Positions 49,379-58,251 of a stretch of DNA of 64,000 nt are shown piece by piece. The stretch's first letter is position 1. Every line of letters begins with the position of its first letter. A program made the translations under genes and the position numbers. Source of the DNA: JBBROS01 sp038229135 (GTDB lineage Bacteria; Pseudomonadota; Alphaproteobacteria; Acetobacterales; Acetobacteraceae); the NCBI GenBank assembly GCA_038229135.1, contig JBBROS010000001.1, positions 1 through 64,000 on the forward strand, written 5' to 3'. The notes beneath the pieces were generated by a model. The model had not been told where the DNA came from. It ran no database searches and was given only the letters and a program-made list of their open reading frames with translations.

Positions 49379-50611
49379 CTACCGGCCGATGTCCCGCCGA
49401 CAGAACCCCCCAGGCCACCGCACCCGGTCCACCGCCGCATAAGCCGCCGCCCGCGCCGCCGCCGCATCCGCACCGGTGCCGACGATCGTCAGCACCCGCC
49501 CCCCCTCCGCCAGCAGCCGCTCCCCCTCCACCCGCGTCCCGGCCTGGAATACGAGCGCGCCGGGCACGGCGGCCGCAGCCTCCAACCCGTCGATCACGCT
49601 CCCGCCCACGGGCGACGCCGGATATCCTTCGGCGGCCAGCACCACCGCCGCCGACGCGCCCTCGCGCCAACGCAGGTCGTATCGTCCCAGCTCCCCGTCA
49701 CACGCCGCGACCAGCGCGGGCAGCAGGTCGCTCCGCAGCAGCGGCAACAGCGCCTGGCACTCCGGGTCCCCGAAGCGCACGTTGTATTCGATCAGCCGTG
49801 GCCCCGCCTCCGTCAGCATCAGCCCGGCGAACAGCACTCCCCGAAACGGCGTGCCCCGCGCGCCCATCGCCGCGAGCGTGGGCCGCACGAACACATCCAT
49901 CAGCGCCGCGCCATCCAGGCCCGGCACGGGCGCCACGGCCCCCATGCCGCCCGTGTTCGGCCCCCTGTCCCCATCGCCCACCCGCTTGTGGTCCCGCGCC
50001 GTGCCCAGGAGCACGGCATCCACCCCGTCGCACAGCGCGAACAGGCTCGCCTCCGGACCCACCAGGCACTCCTCGATCACCACCGGACCATCGTCCATCA
50101 GCGCAAGCACCGCTGCCTCCGCCTCGGCGTCGGTGCTCGCCACCACCACGCCCTTGCCGCCCGCCAGGCCATCCGCCTTCACCACGATGGGCGCCCCCCG
50201 CCGCCGCACGAACTCGAGCGCCGCCTGGCGGTCCTCGAACCGCTCCCAAAGGGCGGTCGGGATACCCGCCTCGTCGCACAACGCCTTCGTGAACGCCTTG
50301 CTCCCCTCCAGCCGCGCGGCCGCCGCCGTGGGGCCGAAGCAGCGCACGCCCCCCGCCGCCATCGCGTCCGCCAGCCCGGCCACCAGCGGCGCCTCGGGGC
50401 CCACCACCACCAGGTCGATGTCCTCCTCCTGCGCCACCTGCACCAGCCGCTCGATGTGCATGACGCCCACGGCAAGGTTCACGGTCCGCGGCAGCGCCGC
50501 CGTCCCCGGGTTGCCGGGCGCCACGAACAGCTTGTCCAGCAACGGCGACGCCGAGATCGCCCAGGCCAGCGCATGCTCGCGCCCGCCCGACCCCACCAGC
50601 AACACGCGCAT
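49379..50611 (-). CDS. purD: Phosphoribosylamine-glycine ligase
   Basis: A 410-residue ATP-grasp enzyme of purine synthesis. MRVLLVGSGGREHALAWAI, VVVGPEAPLVAGLADA, PIVVKADGLAGGKGVVVA and YNVRFGDPECQALLPLL are standard PurD motifs. It joins glycine to phosphoribosylamine. It diverges from xseA across 46 bases, a common alphaproteobacterial neighbourhood. Confidence 0.95.
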   Translation of the reverse strand: MRVLLVGSGGREHALAWAISASPLLDKLFVAPGNPGTAALPRTVNLAVGVMHIERLVQVAQEEDIDLVVVGPEAPLVAGLADAMAAGGVRCFGPTAAAARLEGSKAFTKALCDEAGIPTALWERFEDRQAALEFVRRRGAPIVVKADGLAGGKGVVVASTDAEAEAAVLALMDDGPVVIEECLVGPEASLFALCDGVDAVLLGTARDHKRVGDGDRGPNTGGMGAVAPVPGLDGAALMDVFVRPTLAAMGARGTPFRGVLFAGLMLTEAGPRLIEYNVRFGDPECQALLPLLRSDLLPALVAACDGELGRYDLRWREGASAAVVLAAEGYPASPVGGSVIDGLEAAAAVPGALVFQAGTRVEGERLLAEGGRVLTIVGTGADAAAARAAAYAAVDRVRWPGGFCRRDIGR

Positions 50612-50657
50612 CGGCCTACTCCTTCAGCTACGCGCCGCTCTAGCATAGGGTGCTCCC

Positions 50658-52250
50658 ATGGACACGGCCCCAACCCCCACCACGAACGTTCCAGAATACA
50701 CCCCCAGCGAGATCAGCGGTGCCGTGAAGCGCACGCTGGAGGGCGCGTTCGGCCGCGTCCGCATCCGGGGCGAGATCACCGAGTGCAAGAAATACCCCTC
50801 GGGCCACATCTACTTTGCGCTCAAGGACGAAGGCGGGAAGATCAAAGCCATCGCCTGGAAGACGCAGGTGCCCCGCCTTGGCCTCGCCCCCGAGAACGGC
50901 CTCGAGGTGGTCGCCACCGGCCGCGTGACCGCGTACGGGGACCGCAGCGAATACCAGCTCATCGTCGAGCGCCTCGAATATGCCGGCGCCGGTGCCATCC
51001 TCGCCCGCATCGAGCGCCTCCGCCTGAAGCTGGCCGAGGAAGGCCTGTTCGGGGATGACCGGAAGCGCCGCCTGCCGCTGCTGCCCGAGACGGTCGGCGT
51101 CGTCACCTCCGAAGCCGGGGCCGTGCTGCACGACATCCACACCACCATCATGCGCCGCTTCCCGCGCCCCATCACGCTCTGGCCCGTGCCGGTGCAGGGC
51201 GAGGCCGCCGCCCCGCGGATCGCAGCCGCCATCGCCGGGTTCGACGCCCTGGTGGCGGGCGGCGTCATCCCCCGGCCTTGCGTGCTGATCATCGCCCGCG
51301 GCGGCGGCAGCCTCGAGGACCTGATGGCCTTCAACGACGAGGCCGTGCTCCGCGCCGCCGCCGCCTGCCGCATCCCGCTCATCAGCGCCGTGGGCCACGA
51401 GACGGACCACACGCTCATCGACCTCGTCAGCGACCGCCGCGCCCCGACGCCCACCGCAGCCGCCGAGCTTGCCGTCCCCTCCCGCACCGAGCTGGTCGCG
51501 ACCGTGGCGCAGAACACGGCCCGCCTGGCCGCCGGGCTGCACCGGATGACGCAGGAGCGCCGCCTCGCGCTGGGCCGCGCCGAACGGGGCCTGCCGGACC
51601 TGCCCTCCCTGCTCGGCAACGCCCGGCACCGGCTGGACGACCGTGCGCTCCGCCTCCAGCTCGCGCTGCCCAACCTGCTTCTGGCGCGCCGCAGCGCCCT
51701 GGCCCAGGCCGAGCGCCGCATCCCGGACCTCCCCGGCCTCATCGCCGCCGCCCGGCAGCACGCACGAGGCGCCGCCACCCGCCTGCTGCTCGCCGCCCCC
51801 AACCTGGTCGCCATACGCCGCGCCCGCGCCGCCGCGGCCCGCCTGCCCGGCGCCTCCGCCCTGCTCGCCGCGCCACGCACCCGCACGAGCCTGCTCGCCC
51901 CCGCCCTCACCCACGCGCTCGGCGCCGCCATGGCCCACGCTCGCGCCGCCGAGGCCCGCACCTTCTCCCGCCTCTCCCCGGCCCCCCTCCAGAGCCGCCT
52001 GCGCGAACGCCGAACCCGGCTCGAAGCCGCCGCCGCCCGGCTCGAAACCGTCTCCCACCACGCCGTCCTCGCCCGAGGTTACGCCGCCGTGCTCGACCGC
52101 GCCGGCCACCCCGTCACCCGCGCTGCCGCGATCGCGCCAGGGGACCGGTTGCGCCTGCTGTTCCAGGATGGCGAGGCAGGCGTCACCGCCACTCCAGACC
52201 AGCACAGCAAGCGAGCGAGCCCACCATCGCAGCCGCGGCTCGCGCTTTGA
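50658..52250 (+). CDS. xseA: Exodeoxyribonuclease VII large subunit
   Basis: A 530-residue nuclease subunit. The N-terminal OB fold (VRIRGEITECKKYPSGHIYFALK), catalytic domain (GVVTSEAGAVLHDI, IIARGGGSLEDLMAFNDE, SAVGHETDHTLIDLVSD) and long coiled-coil region are present, and the end has LARGYAAVLDRAGHPV. The helical region contains two clear ~43-residue repeats around the motif LPDLP...LALPNLL and a weaker third. A Ser/Pro-rich tail follows. xseB is not in the window. Confidence 0.94.
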   Translation: MDTAPTPTTNVPEYTPSEISGAVKRTLEGAFGRVRIRGEITECKKYPSGHIYFALKDEGGKIKAIAWKTQVPRLGLAPENGLEVVATGRVTAYGDRSEYQLIVERLEYAGAGAILARIERLRLKLAEEGLFGDDRKRRLPLLPETVGVVTSEAGAVLHDIHTTIMRRFPRPITLWPVPVQGEAAAPRIAAAIAGFDALVAGGVIPRPCVLIIARGGGSLEDLMAFNDEAVLRAAAACRIPLISAVGHETDHTLIDLVSDRRAPTPTAAAELAVPSRTELVATVAQNTARLAAGLHRMTQERRLALGRAERGLPDLPSLLGNARHRLDDRALRLQLALPNLLLARRSALAQAERRIPDLPGLIAAARQHARGAATRLLLAAPNLVAIRRARAAAARLPGASALLAAPRTRTSLLAPALTHALGAAMAHARAAEARTFSRLSPAPLQSRLRERRTRLEAAAARLETVSHHAVLARGYAAVLDRAGHPVTRAAAIAPGDRLRLLFQDGEAGVTATPDQHSKRASPPSQPRLAL

Positions 52251-52347
52251 CCGCGGCTTGGCCGAGGCTGATCCGGCCATACCCCGCCTTGCCCTCCACC
52301 CCCGCACCCCCGATGATGCATCCAACAGCACCCGAGCCCCCGCCCCC

Positions 52348-53451
52348 ATGGACCATCCCACCCGCATCCTCGCCACCCTCGCCCAAGACCTGGTGCGGAT
52401 CGACAGCCGTAGCTTCGTCAGCAACCTGCCCATCGCCGACCGCCTCGCCCGCGAGCTGACCGGCTTCGAGCTCGAGCGCCTGCCCTACACGGACGATGCC
52501 GGCATCGAGAAGACCGTCCTCGTCGCCACCCGCGGCCGCGGCGGCATCGCGCTGTCCGCCCACATGGACACCGTGCCCGACACCGGTTGGCTCACCGACC
52601 CCTGGTCCGGCACCATCGACGACGACGCGCTGCTCGGCCTGGGCGCCTGCGACATGAAGGGCCCGCTCGCTGCCATCGTCGTGGCGGCCCAGAGCCTGCC
52701 GGGCCGCATCCCGGTCGCCCTCCTCATCACCACCGACGAGGAGACCACCAAGCAGGGCGCCCAGGTCATCCTGGGCAGCGAGCTCGCCCGGCGCTACGAG
52801 CCGAACGCCATCATCGTCGCCGAGCCCACCCAGCTCGTTCCCGTCCGCGGCCATCGCAGCCACATCGAGTTCACGGCCACCGCCATCGGCAGCCAGGCCC
52901 ACAGCGCCACCGGCCGCGGCCGCAACGCGAACTGGGACCTGGCCGGGTTCATGATGGCCATGCGGACCATCTACGAGCGCCTCCGCTCGGACCCGGACCT
53001 GCAGGACCACGCCTACGACCCGCCGTTCAGCGACTTCAACCCCGTCATCGACAACCACGGAGCCGCCGTGAACGTCACGGTCCCCCGCGCCACCGTCCGC
53101 ATCAAGTTCCGCCGCTCCGCCCGCATCGACCCGGCGCCCGTGCTGGAGGCCGTCCGCGCCGCCGCCGCCGCTGCCGGCATGCAGCTCGTGGAACGCCGTG
53201 AAGGCGAGCCCCCGGAGCTCCCGCTCGAGCACCGCATCGTCCACACCGCCGTCGAGCTCACGGGCAAGCCCGCCCGCACTGCCCCCTACGGCACGGACGC
53301 CTCGGTGCTTCAGGCCATGGCCCCATGCCTCGTGCTCGGCCCGGGTGACATCGCGGTGGCGCACACGCCGCACGAGCAGGCGAGCATCGCCGGGCTGGCC
53401 GCGTCGGTGCCGCTGTTCCAGCGCCTCGCCGAAACGCTCGCCCGGGCCTGA
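52348..53451 (+). CDS. M20 family deacylase (ArgE/DapE-like)
   Basis: A 367-residue zinc hydrolase: SAHMDTVPDTG, LLGLGACDMKGPLAAIV, ITTDEETTKQGAQ and a C-terminal VAHTPHEQASI are the metal and catalytic sites. The HSATGRGRNANWDLAGFM segment resembles acetylornithine deacetylase, but neighbours are not arginine genes, so the substrate is open. The gap to xseA (97 bases) shows no clear promoter. Confidence 0.87.
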   Translation: MDHPTRILATLAQDLVRIDSRSFVSNLPIADRLARELTGFELERLPYTDDAGIEKTVLVATRGRGGIALSAHMDTVPDTGWLTDPWSGTIDDDALLGLGACDMKGPLAAIVVAAQSLPGRIPVALLITTDEETTKQGAQVILGSELARRYEPNAIIVAEPTQLVPVRGHRSHIEFTATAIGSQAHSATGRGRNANWDLAGFMMAMRTIYERLRSDPDLQDHAYDPPFSDFNPVIDNHGAAVNVTVPRATVRIKFRRSARIDPAPVLEAVRAAAAAAGMQLVERREGEPPELPLEHRIVHTAVELTGKPARTAPYGTDASVLQAMAPCLVLGPGDIAVAHTPHEQASIAGLAASVPLFQRLAETLARA

Positions 53452-53459
53452 CCACAAGG

Positions 53460-53475
53460 GGGGGCGTGAACCCCC
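53460..53475. terminator. Hairpin between convergent genes
   Basis: GGGGG and CCCCC pair around CGTGAA between the deacylase stop and the GGDEF-EAL stop. It is a short G+C-only stem that may mark a bidirectional terminator. Confidence 0.4.
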
Positions 53476-53480
53476 AGTCA

Positions 53481-55763
53481 CTACCTCGCCAGCAGCGCCC
53501 GCGCATCCTCCGCCGCCATCGGCCGCCCCGTAAGGTAGCCCTGCACGAACGGGCAGCCCAGGCGCCGCAGCAGCCCGAGCTCCTCCTCCGTCTCGACACC
53601 CTCCGCCACCACCGACACCTCCAGCCGCCGGCTCAGGCTCAGCACCGCCTGCACGATCGCGAGCGTGCTGTCGTCCGCCACCATGCCCTGCACGAACGAA
53701 CGGTCGATCTTGATCCGGTCGAACGGGAACCGCCGCAGATAGCTTAGGCTCGCATAGGCCGTCCCGAAATCATCCAGCGTGATGTGCACTCCCTGCTCCT
53801 GCAGCTCGTGCATCGTCCGCAGCACCTGGCCGGAATCGTCCAGCAGCAGGCCCTCCGTCACCTCCAGGTCCAGGCGCGCCGCCGCAAGCCCGGTGCGCGA
53901 CAGCACCTGCGCGATCTGCCGCGAAAGGTCCGGCTGCCGGAACTGCAGCGGCGAGAAGTTCACCGACAGGTTCGGCCCGCCATGGCCCGTCCCGCTCGCC
54001 CAGCCCGCCGCCTCGAGGCACGCCGTCTCCAGCGCCCATTGCCCGAGCCCCAGGATCAGGCCGCTCGTCTCGGCCAGCGGCACGAACTCCGACGGTGCGA
54101 TCACGCCCCGTTCGGCATGCGTCCAGCGCAGCAGCGCCTCGAGCCCGAACACCTCGAGCGAATCTGCGCGCCGGATCGGCTGGTAGGCCAACCAGAACGC
54201 CCGCTGCCCGATCGCCGCCTTCAGGTCCTGCTGCAGCAGCGTCCGCGCCTGGTGCTGCACATCCATCGACGGCTCGTACCGCCTCCAGGTGTTCCGCCCG
54301 GCCGCCTTGGCCGTGTAGAGCGCCGTGTCCGCATTCCGCTGCAGCATGTCCGGCGTCGTCCCGTCGGACGGATGCACCGCAATGCCCACCGACACACCCA
54401 CGGTCATATGGTCCGACCCGAGCTCGAACGGCGCCGCCATCGTCCGCAGCAGCCGCGCGGCCAGCGTCGTCGCCGCACCGGGCTGCCCGCTCAGCCGCTG
54501 CACCACCGCGAACTCGTCCCCCCCGATCCGCGCAACGAGATCGCTCTCCCGCATCGCATCGCGCAGCCGCCGCGCCACGGCCGCGAGCAACCGGTCTCCC
54601 GCCTCGTGCCCCCGCGTGTCGTTCACCTGCTTGAACCCGTCGAGGTCCAGATACAGCAGCGCCAGCCCGTCCGAGCTGCCCCCCGCCTCCGCCACCGCCT
54701 GGTGCAGCCGCGCATTGAACATCGAGCGGTTGCTCAGCCCCGTCAGGTCGTCGTGGTGCGCCATGTGACGGATGCTCTCTTCCGCCACCTTGCGGAACAG
54801 GGCCGGGCGGATGGTGTTGGCCAGCAGCGCGATGTCGGCGGTGATGGCGTCGAGGTCCGAGCGCTCCTTGGTGAACGCGAGCGACAGGCCGAACCGGTGA
54901 CTGTCCACCCAGATCGGGAAGCTGATCTGGCACTTGAACCCGGCGTTGATCGCCGCCTCCAGCAGCACGTAGCGCTCCGGCCGCTCGATCTGCGAATACA
55001 TCGTCACCAACGGCTCGTTCCGCTGGATCGCGAGCGCCGTCATGGAGTTGTGGGACGAGACCGGCTCGGCCGGCTCCTGACTGTAATACAGGCTCTGCTC
55101 GGGCTCGTCGGACTTGTAGCGACTGACCTCCTGCATCAGGCCGCTCGCCGAGAGCTGCCAGATCCGCCCGGCCAGCGCGTCGTAATGGCTGCACAGCTCC
55201 CTCAGCACGCTTGTCAGCGCATCCGCACAGGTCGCCGCGTCGGACACCAGCCGCAGCATCGCATCCGCCCGGCTCACCCGCGCCGTGATCCGGGCCATAG
55301 CCCCATCCCGCCGCGTCCGCTCCAGCTCGGCCGCCACCAGGCCCGCCACGTCCTGCAGCGCCGCCACCTGGTCGGCCGAAAGCCGCTCGCCCGCCTCGCG
55401 GCCCAGCACCATCACCCAGCCAAGCCCGGCCCCGAAGGTCGCATACGCCGCCGTATGGGCGCCATCGGTCTCCCGATGTGCGTCGCCGAACTCGTCCGTC
55501 ACATCCTCGCACCGCGTCACCTCGCGCGCGCGCATGGCCGCCAGCAGCCGCCCCGCCGCCAGCCCGGCATGGTGCGTCAGCCCGTGCATCGCCACAGGCA
55601 CTGCCTCTCCAGCGAGCACGACGATCGAGGCAGGACGGCCGCACGAATGCGCCGCAAGCCGGGCCAACAGCTGCACCGTGCCGGCCGTGTCCCACGACGG
55701 TGTGTCTGCCGAAGCCATGGCGAGAAGGCTGGGATTTGGAAAACTGGGCTGAAGCACGTCCAT
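53481..55763 (-). CDS. GGDEF-EAL cyclic-di-GMP enzyme with GAF-like sensory regions
   Basis: A 760-residue cytoplasmic protein with no membrane helix. Two GAF-like sensory stretches (about 25-150 and 165-325) precede a GGDEF domain (active site RIGGDEF, 412-418) and an EAL domain (GLEALLRW, EAL at 542-544; DDFGTAYASLSYLRRFPFDRIKIDRSFV; VVAEGVETEEE). Both active motifs are intact, so it could make and degrade cyclic-di-GMP, with the balance set by the sensory part. A likely promoter and a palindrome lie just upstream. Confidence 0.93.
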   Translation of the reverse strand: MDVLQPSFPNPSLLAMASADTPSWDTAGTVQLLARLAAHSCGRPASIVVLAGEAVPVAMHGLTHHAGLAAGRLLAAMRAREVTRCEDVTDEFGDAHRETDGAHTAAYATFGAGLGWVMVLGREAGERLSADQVAALQDVAGLVAAELERTRRDGAMARITARVSRADAMLRLVSDAATCADALTSVLRELCSHYDALAGRIWQLSASGLMQEVSRYKSDEPEQSLYYSQEPAEPVSSHNSMTALAIQRNEPLVTMYSQIERPERYVLLEAAINAGFKCQISFPIWVDSHRFGLSLAFTKERSDLDAITADIALLANTIRPALFRKVAEESIRHMAHHDDLTGLSNRSMFNARLHQAVAEAGGSSDGLALLYLDLDGFKQVNDTRGHEAGDRLLAAVARRLRDAMRESDLVARIGGDEFAVVQRLSGQPGAATTLAARLLRTMAAPFELGSDHMTVGVSVGIAVHPSDGTTPDMLQRNADTALYTAKAAGRNTWRRYEPSMDVQHQARTLLQQDLKAAIGQRAFWLAYQPIRRADSLEVFGLEALLRWTHAERGVIAPSEFVPLAETSGLILGLGQWALETACLEAAGWASGTGHGGPNLSVNFSPLQFRQPDLSRQIAQVLSRTGLAAARLDLEVTEGLLLDDSGQVLRTMHELQEQGVHITLDDFGTAYASLSYLRRFPFDRIKIDRSFVQGMVADDSTLAIVQAVLSLSRRLEVSVVAEGVETEEELGLLRRLGCPFVQGYLTGRPMAAEDARALLAR

Positions 55764-55801
55764 GGCCCAACTTGATCCGTCGGTTACAACGGCGTCATCC
55801 T

Positions 55802-55830
55802 ACACTAATTTGTGAACACAAGGATACCAA
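55802..55830 (-). promoter_or_regulatory. Probable promoter and palindrome of the GGDEF-EAL gene
   Basis: On the minus strand TTGGTA (55830-55825) and TAGTGT (55807-55802) are 17 bases apart. Between them lies TTGTGAACACAA (55810-55821), a perfect palindrome that could be an operator within the promoter spacer. Confidence 0.5.
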
Positions 55831-55860
55831 CACGCCACCAAGGCAAAACCTGACACGGGC

Positions 55861-57057
55861 TCAGAACCCCAGGATCGCCTTCGCCACGATGTTCCGCTGG
55901 ATCTCGTTCGAGCCCCCGTAGATCGAGATCTTGCGCCAGTTGAAGTAGGTCGGCGCCGCTTCGGCCGCGAACTCCGGCCCGACAGGCGGCTGGTTGCTCC
56001 CCTCCTCATGGTCGTCGTACGGCAGCACGTACGGCCCCACCACGTCCATCAGCAGCTCGGTGGTCGCCTGCTGCAATTCGCTGCCCTTCAGCTTCAGGAT
56101 GGAGCTCGCCGGGTTCGGCCGGCCCTGCACCTGGTGCCGCTCGTCCGACACGATCCGCAACTGCGTCATCTCGAGCGCCTTCAGCTCGATCTCGACCTGC
56201 GTCAGCTTCTCCCGGAAGTGCTGGTCTTCGAGCAGCGGCCGGTCGCCCACCCGCTCCAGCGCCGCAAGCTGCTTGATCCGCCGCACCCGCGCCTTGCTCA
56301 CGCCGACCCGCGCTATGCCCGTCCGTTCGTTGCCCAGCAGGAACTTGGCGTAGTCCCAACCCTTGTTCTCCTCGCCCACCAGGTTCTCGAGCGGCACCCG
56401 CACCTCGTCGAACCACACCTCGTTCACCTCAACCCCGCCATCGATCGTCTGGATCGGGCGCACGGTGATGCCTGGCGTCTTCATGTCGATCAGCAGGAAG
56501 CTGATACCCATCTGCTTCTTGGCGCCCATGTCGGTCCGCGCCAGGCAGAAGATCCAGTCGGCATACTGTGCCAGCGTCGTCCACGTCTTCTGGCCGTTGA
56601 CCACATACTCGTCGCCGTCCCGCACCGCCGTCGTCCGCAGGCTGGCGAGGTCCGAGCCAGCACCAGGCTCGCTGAACCCCTGGCACCACCAGATGTCGAG
56701 GTTCGCCGTCGCGGGCAGGAATCGCTTCTTCTGCGCCTCGCTGCCGAACTGCGCGATCACCGGGCCCACCATGTTCGTGTTGAACCCGAGCGGCGGCGGC
56801 GCGCAGGCCTGCTGCATCTCGTCCTGGTAGATGTAGAGCTGCACGGCACTCCAGTCCTGCCCGCCCCAGGCCGCCGGCCAATGCGGCACGGCCAAGCCAT
56901 GCGCGTTCATGATCCGCTGCGCCTCAACCTGCGCATCGCGGCTCACATGCTCGCCACTTTCCACCTGGTGCCGGATCGAGGCCGGGATTTCGGTGTGGAA
57001 GAACGCCCGCATCCGGTCACGGAACGCGAGCTCGTCGGGGGAGAAATTGAGGTCCAT
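55861..57057 (-). CDS. Acyl-CoA dehydrogenase
   Basis: A 398-residue FAD enzyme for the first step of beta-oxidation. WCQGFSEPGAGSDLASL is the flavin and substrate loop, GQKTWTTLAQYADWIFCLART follows, and ISIYGGSNEIQRNIVAKAILGF is the C-terminal signature. The larger helical C-terminal domain fits the branch that handles bulky or ring-bearing acyl-CoAs. It is the last gene of the leftward degradation operon, 12 bases after the thiolase. Confidence 0.92.
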   Translation of the reverse strand: MDLNFSPDELAFRDRMRAFFHTEIPASIRHQVESGEHVSRDAQVEAQRIMNAHGLAVPHWPAAWGGQDWSAVQLYIYQDEMQQACAPPPLGFNTNMVGPVIAQFGSEAQKKRFLPATANLDIWWCQGFSEPGAGSDLASLRTTAVRDGDEYVVNGQKTWTTLAQYADWIFCLARTDMGAKKQMGISFLLIDMKTPGITVRPIQTIDGGVEVNEVWFDEVRVPLENLVGEENKGWDYAKFLLGNERTGIARVGVSKARVRRIKQLAALERVGDRPLLEDQHFREKLTQVEIELKALEMTQLRIVSDERHQVQGRPNPASSILKLKGSELQQATTELLMDVVGPYVLPYDDHEEGSNQPPVGPEFAAEAAPTYFNWRKISIYGGSNEIQRNIVAKAILGF

Positions 57058-57069
57058 GCCGCGCGCTCC

Positions 57070-58251
57070 TTATACGATCTCGAACAGCCCGGCTGCACCC
57101 TGGCCGCCGCCGATGCACATGGTGACCACAACGCGCTTGGCACCCCGCCGCTTGCCCTCGATCAGCGCATGGCCGGTCATCCTCGCCCCGCTCATGCCGT
57201 AAGGATGCCCGATCGAGATTGCGCCCCCATCGACGTTCAGCCGGTCGTGCGGGATGCCGAGCCGGTCCGCGCAATACAGCACCTGGCTCGCGAAGGCTTC
57301 GTTCAGCTCCCACAGGTCGATGTCGTCCACCGTCAGCCCGTGCCGCTCCAACAGCCGCGGCACGGCGTACACCGGCCCGATCCCCATCTCGTCCGGCTCG
57401 CACCCAGCCACGGCCAGGCCGCGGAACACCGCCATGGGCACGATGCCCCGCGCCGCCGCATCCGTGGCTCGCATCACCACGCACGCGCTCGCCCCGTCGC
57501 TGAGCTGGCTCGCATTGCCCGCGGTGATGAACGCGTCGTCGCCCCGCACCGGCTTCAGCTTCGCCAGGCCGTCCAGCGTGGTCTCCGGCCGGTTCCCCTC
57601 GTCCTGCCGCAGCGTCACGGTTTCGTGCCGCACCTCGTCCGAGCCCTTGTCCACGACGCCCTTCACCGTCTCCATCGGCACGATCTCGGCATCGAACCGC
57701 CCCGCCTGCTGCCCCGCCGCCGTGCGCCGCTGGCTCTCCAGCGCATACGCGTCCTGCCGCTCGCGCGAGATGCCATACCGCCCCGCCACCACGTCCGCCG
57801 TCTCGATCATCGGCATGTAGACGTCGGGCAGGTGCGCCGACAGCCACTCGTCCCTGTAGTGGTTCCGGTTCAGCGTCGTCTGCACCAGGCTGATGCTCTC
57901 GAGCCCGCCCGCGACGGCTACGCGTACCCCGTCGCACACCACCCTGTTCGCCGCGATCGCGATGGCCTGCAGCCCCGAGCTGCAAAACCGGTTGACCGTC
58001 ATCGCCGCCGCGCTCGCCGGCAGCCCGGCGCGGAACGCCGCCTGCCGTGCGATGTTGCCGCCTGTCGCCCCCTCCGGATTCGCGCAGCCCATCACCACTT
58101 CCTCCACCTCGCCGGGCTCGACGCCCGCCCGCTCCACCGCATGGCGGATCACGTGCCCCCCCATCGCGGCCCCATGCGTGAGGTTGAACGCCCCCCGCAT
58201 CGCCCGCCCGATCGGCGTCCGCGCGGTCGATACGATCACGGCTTCGCTCAT
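57070..58251 (-). CDS. Acetyl-CoA C-acyltransferase (thiolase)
   Basis: A 393-residue thiolase: nucleophile Cys90 in VNRFCSSGLQAIA, GGAISIGHPYGMSGARM histidine loop and VVTMCIGGGQGAAGLFE second cysteine. It performs the last step of beta-oxidation, releasing acetyl-CoA. The start overlaps the stop of the CoA-ligase gene by 4 bases. Confidence 0.94.
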   Translation of the reverse strand: MSEAVIVSTARTPIGRAMRGAFNLTHGAAMGGHVIRHAVERAGVEPGEVEEVVMGCANPEGATGGNIARQAAFRAGLPASAAAMTVNRFCSSGLQAIAIAANRVVCDGVRVAVAGGLESISLVQTTLNRNHYRDEWLSAHLPDVYMPMIETADVVAGRYGISRERQDAYALESQRRTAAGQQAGRFDAEIVPMETVKGVVDKGSDEVRHETVTLRQDEGNRPETTLDGLAKLKPVRGDDAFITAGNASQLSDGASACVVMRATDAAARGIVPMAVFRGLAVAGCEPDEMGIGPVYAVPRLLERHGLTVDDIDLWELNEAFASQVLYCADRLGIPHDRLNVDGGAISIGHPYGMSGARMTGHALIEGKRRGAKRVVVTMCIGGGQGAAGLFEIV

